From NCBI GenBank assembly GCA_937132065.1, contig CAKZNT010000041.1, forward strand, positions 1 to 43,514: DNA of 43,514 bases, given 5' to 3'. The translations under genes were made by a program, and so were the position numbers. Below the pieces are notes generated by a model. That model was not told the DNA's origin, did not search any database, and worked only from the letters and a program-made list of their open reading frames with translations. Of this stretch, positions 1-4,489 are shown piece by piece. The first letter of the stretch is position 1. Each line of letters starts with the position of its first letter. This DNA comes from an uncultured Loktanella sp. GTDB lineage: Bacteria; Pseudomonadota; Alphaproteobacteria; Rhodobacterales; Rhodobacteraceae.

Positions 1-83
1 ACGCGACGAAAATCGGCAGGGATCGACATGCGCCCCTTACCGTCCACCTTTTGGGTGTGTTCGCCTGTAAAACTCAGAACCAC
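1..83 (-). CDS. mraZ: Transcriptional regulator MraZ, N-terminal part (truncated by window edge)
   Basis: Only the first 27 codons are inside the window. From a GTG at 83 the minus strand reads VVLSFTGEHTQ followed by KVDGKGRMSIPADFRR, the conserved N-terminal DGKGR...IP.FR signature of the MraZ/SpoVT-AbrB-like fold. MraZ is a DNA-binding regulator and the first gene of the dcw division/cell wall cluster, so the cluster should continue beyond position 1. An AGGAAAGG Shine-Dalgarno-like stretch lies about 12 nt before the GTG and no better in-frame start is visible. It is preceded by an unusually long leader (see the leader RNA entry). Confidence 0.9.
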   Translation of the reverse strand, partial: MVLSFTGEHTQKVDGKGRMSIPADFRR

Positions 84-140
84 TTGTCCACTGGGCCTTT
101 CCTAGCCGTCTTAATTTCGCGCTCCAAACCCTTGGTCTGG

Positions 141-357
141 AAATGAAAACGGCGGATTGAGTTAGCTGCCACTACTCAATCCGCCGCCATCGTCCCGCTG
201 TGCGGGTATGTCCAGCTGCGCGCGCCACCTGGGGGGATGTCTGCTCGCTCGCGCGCCGGATCTCTTGTTAAGGATAATGACGAGGCCTGTATGAAACCTG
301 CTTATTGCCGTGGGGTTCTTTGTCGCCCCTTGTTGTCATGTTCTCGTCTTATCCTGT
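141..357 (-). ncRNA. UpsM-like sRNA / attenuated 5' leader of mraZ
   Basis: In Rhodobacter sphaeroides the dcw cluster has a very long 5' leader whose first roughly 200 nt form the abundant sRNA UpsM, ended by an intrinsic terminator upstream of mraZ. The same architecture is visible here. A sigma70-like promoter (minus-strand TTGATC at 392-387, 17-nt spacer, CACTAA at 369-364) would start RNA near 357. A 13-bp perfect hairpin at 150-186 followed by TTTTCATTT would end it near 141, giving about 215 nt. Read-through would continue to mraZ at 83. Primary-sequence identity to UpsM was not checked, so the assignment rests on position, size and terminator. Small open frames over this stretch are not convincing genes. 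Confidence 0.65.
150..186 (-). terminator. Intrinsic terminator in the mraZ leader (attenuator)
   Basis: Perfect 13-bp inverted repeat: CGGCGGATTGAGT at 150-162 and its complement at 174-186, with an 11-nt loop. On the minus strand it is followed directly by TTTTCATTT, so it terminates transcription heading for mraZ about 65 nt before the mraZ start. On the plus strand no T-tract follows. Confidence 0.8.
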
Positions 358-363
358 GCATCC

Positions 364-392
364 TTAGTGACACCAGTTCACACGCCGATCAA
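364..392 (-). promoter_or_regulatory. Candidate sigma70 promoter for the mraZ leader RNA
   Basis: On the minus strand, TTGATC (392-387), a 17-nt spacer and CACTAA (369-364). The -35 is good and the -10 is weak. It is placed so that the transcript up to the terminator would be about 215 nt, which is the main reason for choosing it. Confidence 0.4.
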
Positions 393-437
393 CACCTTTT
401 TGGGATTTCATGGAACTACATGGTGTTTTCCACCGAC

Positions 438-573
438 TTATCCAACAACATCTGGTATTATCCACAGGCAATTTGTGGACAATGATGTGGAGTGACGCGG
501 ATTGATCACAAGATATTGTGTGATATTTGATAATTCAGGGAAGTGCCAGAAAATCCCAAAAAACTTATCCACA
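438..573. promoter_or_regulatory. Cluster of DnaA-box-like sites
   Basis: Two perfect TTATCCACA boxes lie at 458-466 and 565-573 (plus strand). A one-mismatch TTATCCAAC lies at 438-446 and a one-mismatch TTGTCCACA lies on the minus strand at 474-482. The stretch between them (487-560) is AT-rich compared with the rest of the window. The cluster sits 45-185 bp upstream of the candidate mraZ leader promoter, so DnaA control of the dcw cluster is the favoured reading. A replication origin is less likely, because no gene usually found beside alphaproteobacterial oriC (hemE, maf, parAB, gidA) is nearby. I see no gene in 394-697. Confidence 0.6.
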
Positions 574-697
574 GGCAGTCCAGAATTGAGACATAACAAG
601 AACATTGAGAATAGCAAGTCAGCGACCACCTAGAATCGGCCAGAATCAGCCCATTGATTCTATTTCAGACCAGAGATTCCAGAAATTCCCAGAGAGA

Positions 698-1195
698 TCA
701 GCTCGCGCCCGCGTCCAGCCACTTGAACATGACATGCGCCGCAACCAGCCCTTGATCAGGGTGGGCAAACGCGCGCGGGATCATCCCGACAGTCTCAAAG
801 CCGAGCCGATGCCAAAGCCGCACAGCCCCGTCATTGCTCTCGAGGACAAGGTTGAACTGCATCGCGCGGTAACCCAAGGCCCGTGCCTGGGTCTGGCTTG
901 CCGCGCACATCTGCGCCGCCAACCCCTGCCCGCGCGCCGCCGCACCGACGATATAGCCGCAGTTGCACACATGCGCGCCCCCGCCCTGCTGGTTCGTCTT
1001 TATATAGTATGTGCCGATGATGGCCCCGTCGCGCTCGACCACATAGGTCGCACGCGGCGTATGCATCCAATACGCAAGCGCTGCTCCCTGCGATATCTGC
1101 GGATCAATCGCATAGGTCGCGCCCTCTCGGAAAACAGGCCGCAACAAAGACCAGATCGCATCCGCGTCCTCGTCCGTTGCGAGCCTGATCCGCAT
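698..1195 (-). CDS. GNAT family N-acetyltransferase
   Basis: 165 residues with the GNAT fold pattern: an N-terminal MRIRLATDEDADAIWSLL strand-helix, a central GYIVGAAARGQGLAAQM acetyl-CoA-binding segment (motif A, Q/RxxGxG/A as ARGQGLA, around residues 87-98) and the C-terminal SNDGAVRLWHRLGFE segment typical of motif B. It would transfer an acetyl group from acetyl-CoA to an unknown amine in the cytoplasm. The ATG follows immediately after the TAA of the upstream mrp gene (TAAATG, no gap), so the two are surely cotranscribed and probably translationally coupled. The substrate cannot be read from sequence. Confidence 0.85.
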   Translation of the reverse strand: MRIRLATDEDADAIWSLLRPVFREGATYAIDPQISQGAALAYWMHTPRATYVVERDGAIIGTYYIKTNQQGGGAHVCNCGYIVGAAARGQGLAAQMCAASQTQARALGYRAMQFNLVLESNDGAVRLWHRLGFETVGMIPRAFAHPDQGLVAAHVMFKWLDAGAS

Positions 1196-2269
1196 TTAGG
1201 CCACGCCACCGTCAATCAGGCGCTTGGCAAGGGTCGTATAGGCGACCGCCATGATGCTATCGCCCGCCGCAATCGGCGTGCCCGCATCACCCGCAAGGCG
1301 TGTCTCCAGATCAATCGGCAAAGCACCAAGGAACGGAATGCCCATTTTCTTGGCCTCGTCGCGCACGCCCCCATGACCAAAGATATGGGCCTCGTGACCG
1401 CATTCAGGGCATGTATATGTCGACATGTTCTCAATCAGGCCCAGCACAGGGGTCTTGAGCGTATTGAACATATCAATCGCCTTGCGGGCATCCAGCAGCG
1501 CCACATCTTGCGGGGTCGAGACAACAATCGCCCCCGTCAGTTCGGTCTTTTGGCAGAGCGTCAGCTGGACATCACCCGTGCCCGGCGGCAAATCAACGAT
1601 CAGAACATCCAGTTCGCCCCATTCAACTTGGCCAAGCATCTGCTGCAACGCGCCCATCAACATCGGGCCACGCCAGACAATCGCCTTGTCAGGGTCCATC
1701 ATCAGGCCGATCGACATCATGGTGACGCCGTGGGCCTTGAGCGGAATGATCGTCTTGCCATCAGGGGAGGCAGGGCGTTTGCTGACACCCATCATGCGCG
1801 GCTGGCTCGGGCCATAGATATCGGCATCAAGCAGACCGACGCGGCGGCCCTCACGGGCCAGAGCCACGGCAAGGTTGGATGAAACAGTGGACTTGCCCAC
1901 ACCACCCTTGCCAGAGCCGACCGCCAAAATGCGCTGCACACCGCTTGGGCGGGTTGCGCCCTCTTGCGGCTTGGGATGGCCACCGATTTTCAAGCTGGGG
2001 GCGGCTGGTGCTTTTGGCGCGGGGCCGTGGGCCGTGAGCACAACCGAAACAGACGTCACATCAGCAAGCGCCTTTACGGCGGCTTCGGCAGCTTGGCGTT
2101 GTGGCTCCATCTTGGCGGCAATTGCTGCGTCAGGGGCTTCGATCACAAAACGGACCGCGCCACCGTCAACACCTAGCGCGCGCACCATATCACGACTGAC
2201 CAGCGTGCCGCCGTCAGGCAACTCAAGGCGGGCAAGTGCGGCCAATACATCTTCACGGGTGACAGCCAT
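1196..2269 (-). CDS. mrp: Mrp/ApbC (NBP35-type) iron-sulfur cluster carrier ATPase
   Basis: 357 residues. The N-terminal ~80 residues are a MIP18/DUF59 domain. The deviant Walker A GSGKGGVGKST is at about 118-128, followed by the MinD/Mrp pattern LLDADIYGPSQPRM. A YTCPECGHE CxxC motif near residue 287 would hold the bridging cluster. This family binds and delivers Fe-S clusters to apoproteins in the cytosol. I start at the ATG at 2269 because GGAGAGA lies about 7 nt before it; an in-frame ATG seven codons upstream lacks a ribosome site. The next gene (acetyltransferase) begins directly after its stop codon. Confidence 0.93.
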   Translation of the reverse strand: MAVTREDVLAALARLELPDGGTLVSRDMVRALGVDGGAVRFVIEAPDAAIAAKMEPQRQAAEAAVKALADVTSVSVVLTAHGPAPKAPAAPSLKIGGHPKPQEGATRPSGVQRILAVGSGKGGVGKSTVSSNLAVALAREGRRVGLLDADIYGPSQPRMMGVSKRPASPDGKTIIPLKAHGVTMMSIGLMMDPDKAIVWRGPMLMGALQQMLGQVEWGELDVLIVDLPPGTGDVQLTLCQKTELTGAIVVSTPQDVALLDARKAIDMFNTLKTPVLGLIENMSTYTCPECGHEAHIFGHGGVRDEAKKMGIPFLGALPIDLETRLAGDAGTPIAAGDSIMAVAYTTLAKRLIDGGVA

Positions 2270-2403
2270 TATCGTCTCTCCAGTTCGCATTACGCTTAAT
2301 TATGTCGCACCATGTCGCAGGAAGGGGCAGATGTGCAAGGCGACATTCTGGCCCGCATATTTACGTAACATTTACATGACGTTAGGTCAGGGCCACCCAT
2401 GCA

Positions 2404-2422
2404 AATGCTGCATAGCAGCATT
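2404..2422. promoter_or_regulatory. Palindrome matching PhaR-type operator CTGC-N3-GCAG
   Basis: AATGCTGCATAGCAGCATT is an 8-bp perfect inverted repeat around ATA. Its core CTGCATAGCAG fits CTGC-N3-GCAG, which is described for PhaR, the polyhydroxyalkanoate regulator of Paracoccus and Rhodobacter. It lies 100 bp upstream of the DUF1127/CcsR operon, in the 252-bp spacer between divergent mrp and that operon. The factor that binds it is inference. Confidence 0.5.
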
Positions 2423-2521
2423 GCCGAACTAGGGAGTTGTGCATCTGCAGCAAAGGGACCAGTTATAGGTCAACGAAACGGAATACGCCGCTTCGTAACG
2501 AAGATAGCAAAAGAGAAGAAC

Positions 2522-2737
2522 ATGGCTTTTATCACTGACACACGCACCGGCGGTATCACACTGACACAACGCATTGCGGCCCTGCGCGAGAATTTCGTAG
2601 CAGCACGCGCCCAGCGTAAAATCTACACGAAAACAGTTTCCGAGCTGGACGCATTGTCCAACCGCGACCTAGCTGATCTTGGCATCAACCGCTCCATGAT
2701 CAAAGCAATCGCAATCGAAGCTGCATACGGCAAGTAA
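2522..2737 (+). CDS. ccaF1: DUF1127 small protein, CcaF1-like
   Basis: 71 residues, basic and helical: a divergent N-terminus (MAFITDTRTGG) then a core ending in ELDALSNRDLADLGINRSMIKAIA, the DUF1127 signature (LSxRxLxDLGIxRxxI). In Rhodobacter sphaeroides the DUF1127 protein CcaF1 (also 71 residues) is an RNA-binding protein encoded just ahead of the CcsR1-4 sRNAs, and affects their maturation and turnover. The same order is found here, with the first hairpin only 10 nt after the stop. I chose the ATG at 2522 for the matching length and the AAAGAGAAG purine stretch before it; the frame is open upstream to 2399. Expression is expected to be stress (RpoH) controlled by analogy, but I could not identify a clear promoter. 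Confidence 0.85.
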   Translation: MAFITDTRTGGITLTQRIAALRENFVAARAQRKIYTKTVSELDALSNRDLADLGINRSMIKAIAIEAAYGK

Positions 2738-2747
2738 TAACGGATTG

Positions 2748-2779
2748 GATGCGCCAGCTCCTCCCTGAAAAGGCGCATC
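2748..2779 (+). ncRNA. CcsR-type (CCUCCUCCC motif) sRNA hairpin 1
   Basis: 8-bp stem GATGCGCC (2748-2755) / GGCGCATC (2772-2779) with a loop holding CTCCTCCC (2758-2765). First element of the array after the DUF1127 gene; the loop is longer and the motif has lost its leading AC. Confidence 0.75.
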
Positions 2780-2782
2780 TAA

Positions 2783-2819
2783 CACGGTCCATGCACGCCA
2801 GCCTCCCCTGTGCCGCGTG
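2783..2819 (+). ncRNA. Degenerate CcsR-like hairpin
   Basis: Broken stem made of CACG (2783-2786) / CGTG (2816-2819) and GCAC (2793-2796) / GTGC (2810-2813), with GCCTCCCC in the loop. It looks like a decayed copy of the repeated hairpin between elements 1 and 2. Confidence 0.35.
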
Positions 2820-2832
2820 GATCAAATGGAAC

Positions 2833-2868
2833 GGCGGCGACACCCACCTCCTCCCGGGTGTCGCCGCC
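2833..2868 (+). ncRNA. CcsR-type sRNA hairpin 2
   Basis: Perfect 13-bp stem GGCGGCGACACCC (2833-2845) / complement (2856-2868) presenting the 10-nt loop ACCTCCTCCC (2846-2855). It is the most regular member of the array. Confidence 0.85.
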
Positions 2869-2882
2869 ACCACCAAACCGAA

Positions 2883-2916
2883 TTCGGTCCTGCCACCTCC
2901 TCCCGGCAGTCCCGAA
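2883..2916 (+). ncRNA. CcsR-type sRNA hairpin 3
   Basis: Stem 2883-2894 / 2905-2916: inner CTGCC/GGCAG, a 2x2 internal mismatch, then outer TTCGG/CCGAA. The loop is ACCTCCTCCC at 2895-2904. Confidence 0.85.
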
Positions 2917-2921
2917 CATAC

Positions 2922-2964
2922 CGTGACCCATAGCGCCCACCTCCTCCCGGGCAAAACGGTCACG
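2922..2964 (+). ncRNA. CcsR-type sRNA hairpin 4
   Basis: Outer stem CGTGACC (2922-2928) / GGTCACG (2958-2964), an asymmetric internal loop, inner GCCC/GGGC, and the loop ACCTCCTCCC at 2939-2948. Confidence 0.85.
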
Positions 2965-2968
2965 AGGA

Positions 2969-3010
2969 AGCGCCCCGCCTCTTCTCCTCCCGAGATGCGT
3001 GTAGGGCGCT
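2969..3010 (+). ncRNA. CcsR-type sRNA hairpin 5
   Basis: Outer stem AGCGCCC (2969-2975) / GGGCGCT (3004-3010) and a short inner CTC/GAG. The loop is TTCTCCTCCC (2982-2991), a one-to-two base variant of the shared loop. Confidence 0.75.
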
Positions 3011-3020
3011 GAAAATAGAG

Positions 3021-3061
3021 AACGGTCATGCCCACCTCCTCCCGGGCATGGCCGTTTTTTT
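3021..3061 (+). ncRNA. CcsR-type sRNA hairpin 6, also the operon terminator
   Basis: 13-bp stem AACGGTCATGCCC (3021-3033) pairing with 3044-3056 (one G-U), the loop ACCTCCTCCC (3034-3043), then a run of seven T ending at 3061. It is both the last CcsR-like element and a textbook intrinsic terminator for the DUF1127/CcsR transcript. As in Rhodobacter, one primary transcript probably starts upstream of the DUF1127 gene and is processed into single sRNAs. Confidence 0.88.
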
Positions 3062-3130
3062 ATGCGCGCGTTTCGACGGAATCCCGACCTGTGGCCGTAT
3101 TAAGTAGGCAACACCAAAGGACGTGGAACA

Positions 3131-3223
3131 ATGCAAAGCATCCCTTACATCTTTATCACCATCGCGGGTGGCCTCTGCTTGGCGGCCTTTTTGACTTCGC
3201 AAACACTGGTTGGCGTCTATTAA
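3131..3223 (+). CDS. Small hydrophobic protein (30 residues), probable single-pass membrane peptide
   Basis: ATG at 3131 opens a 30-codon frame: a short polar start (MQSIPY), then about 20 hydrophobic residues (IFITIAGGLCLAAFL) and TSQTLVGVY before TAA. That is the length and composition of a transmembrane helix. An AAAGGA motif lies 9 nt before the ATG. It follows the CcsR terminator by 70 nt, so it needs its own promoter; TATTAA at about 3096 could be a -10. Its stop overlaps the stop of the convergent Lrp gene by two bases. I do not recognise a family; it could be chance, but the start context and hydrophobic segment make it credible. Confidence 0.5.
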   Translation: MQSIPYIFITIAGGLCLAAFLTSQTLVGVY

Positions 3224-3672
3224 GCGCGTAGATCCTTGGGCGACCCCATCACCATATAACTGGTGATCGCGCGCACAAACGGCACAGTGCCAAGCGTATC
3301 GGTATGAAACGCCTTATATGCAGGCAAATCCGCCACCTCGACGCGCAGCATATATTCAAATGTGCCGGCAACATTGTGGCATTCCACCACCTCGCTTGCC
3401 GCCAGCATTGCGCGCTCGAATCCCATTTGGGCGGCCTTGGTATGCTCGGCCAAGCCGACGGCGACGTAGACAACATAGGCGCGGCCCGTTTGGGCGGGGT
3501 CAAGGCGGGCGCGATATCCCTTGATGACGCCTGTGCGCTCCAACTCCTGCACGCGGCGCAGGCAGGCAGATGGCGACAATCCGACAGCCTCCGCAAGCAT
3601 CAGGTTACTGATACGGCCATCGCGCGACAGAGTGCGCAATATCCTGTCATTTATTAGGTCAATATCCGTCAT
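3220..3672 (-). CDS. Lrp/AsnC family transcriptional regulator
   Basis: 150 residues, normal Lrp length. N-terminal winged helix-turn-helix with INDRILRTLSRDGRISN...LAEAVGLSPSACLRRVQELE (about residues 7-48), then an effector-binding RAM domain ending in FVRAITSYMVMG. Lrp proteins sense amino acids and control their transport or catabolism. It diverges from a LysE-type exporter with a 72-bp spacer carrying a perfect palindrome, the usual layout for a regulator that controls its neighbour. The start at 3672 places the HTH at the expected distance; the frame remains open upstream inside lysE but without homology. Confidence 0.92.
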   Translation of the reverse strand: MTDIDLINDRILRTLSRDGRISNLMLAEAVGLSPSACLRRVQELERTGVIKGYRARLDPAQTGRAYVVYVAVGLAEHTKAAQMGFERAMLAASEVVECHNVAGTFEYMLRVEVADLPAYKAFHTDTLGTVPFVRAITSYMVMGSPKDLRA

Positions 3673-3726
3673 TAATTGCAACAATAGGTCAATTTCGCAC
3701 AACTTGGCAATTACATTGCGGGAAAT

Positions 3727-3742
3727 CGCAACTATAGTTGCG
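3727..3742. promoter_or_regulatory. Palindromic operator overlapping the lysE -10 region
   Basis: CGCAACTATAGTTGCG is a perfect 16-bp palindrome ending two bases before the exporter's ATG. Its centre holds TATAGT (3733-3738), a -10-like hexamer readable on both strands. A related half, GCAACAATAG, lies near 3678-3687 by the regulator's own start. This is a likely binding site for the divergent Lrp-type regulator. Confidence 0.6.
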
Positions 3743-3744
3743 CG

Positions 3745-4344
3745 ATGACATCTACATTGATCTTCGGCCTCATCGGCTTTGCATTCGCGTCCTCGATCAC
3801 GCCGGGACCAAACAACCTGATGCTGATGGCATCGGGGGCCAATTACGGATTGCGGCGCACCCTGCCCCATATGCTTGGCGTCAGTATCGGGCACGCGTTC
3901 ATGGTCTTCATGATTGGCGTTGTCCTCTTGCAGGTTTTCGAGGCCTTTCCGGTCCTCAATACAATCCTGAAAGTTGCAGGCTCGCTCTATATGCTGTGGC
4001 TGGCGTGGAAAATCGCGAACGCCGTGCCGCCCGAAGCACGTCAAGTCGAAGGGAAGCCATTCACATTCCTGCAAGCGGCGGCCTTCCAGTGGGTCAATCC
4101 CAAGGCATGGATCATGGGAATCACCGCGATTAGCGTTTACGCGCCCCAAAATTTCGGCGTGTTATTTGGCGCGGCCATGGTCGCGATTATCTTTTGCGCC
4201 GTGAACTTCCCCTCTGTGACCATTTGGGCGTGGATGGGCGTGCAAGTGCGGCGCTGGCTTGGCACGGCCAAGCGGCTGCGCGTTTTCAACATAACAATGG
4301 CAGTGCTGCTCGTCGGCTCGCTCTATCCGATGCTAATTCACTGA
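3745..4344 (+). CDS. LysE/RhtB family amino acid exporter
   Basis: 199 residues, about six hydrophobic segments, and the family pattern near the N-terminus: ASSITPGPNNLMLMASGANYG with the conserved TPGPN (residues 18-22). LysE/RhtB proteins export amino acids across the inner membrane by proton antiport. The substrate is unknown. There is no Shine-Dalgarno sequence; the palindrome with TATAGT lies so close that transcription would start at or near the A of the ATG, suggesting a leaderless mRNA. It pairs with the divergent Lrp regulator. The 145 bases after it (4345-4489) hold no gene I can support. Confidence 0.93.
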   Translation: MTSTLIFGLIGFAFASSITPGPNNLMLMASGANYGLRRTLPHMLGVSIGHAFMVFMIGVVLLQVFEAFPVLNTILKVAGSLYMLWLAWKIANAVPPEARQVEGKPFTFLQAAAFQWVNPKAWIMGITAISVYAPQNFGVLFGAAMVAIIFCAVNFPSVTIWAWMGVQVRRWLGTAKRLRVFNITMAVLLVGSLYPMLIH

Positions 4345-4489
4345 TGAGGCGCAGGCCTGCAACCCTTGAGCCTCAAAACCGCCTGACATGGCTATCATGA
4401 ATTGACCGTTCTTGCATGCTGCGACAATCGTTAAACGGCACTATCAGGGTGACCAGGAAATCGGGCGTGTGAAGTTCACCACCGCTAAA

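Noticed and set aside
237..495. Two short overlapping frames in the mraZ upstream region
   Set aside because: No ribosome site, Cys/Ser-rich translation, and they cover the DnaA boxes and the leader RNA on the other strand.
438..573. DnaA-box cluster as chromosomal oriC
   Set aside because: Neighbours are mraZ, GNAT and mrp; none of the genes normally beside alphaproteobacterial oriC is present. Kept as a regulatory cluster.
605..1882. Long plus-strand open frame (425 codons) opposite the GNAT and mrp genes
   Set aside because: It is antisense to two genes with clear motifs, has Arg/His/Gln-rich composition typical of a shadow of GC-rich coding DNA and no recognisable domain.
2748..3061. 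Repeat array as a CRISPR
   Set aside because: The repeated unit is only about 10 nt in hairpin loops, spacing is irregular, the stems differ, and no cas genes are near.
3673..4149. N-terminal extension of the Lrp regulator
   Set aside because: The frame is open but antisense to lysE; the protein from 3672 already has full family length.
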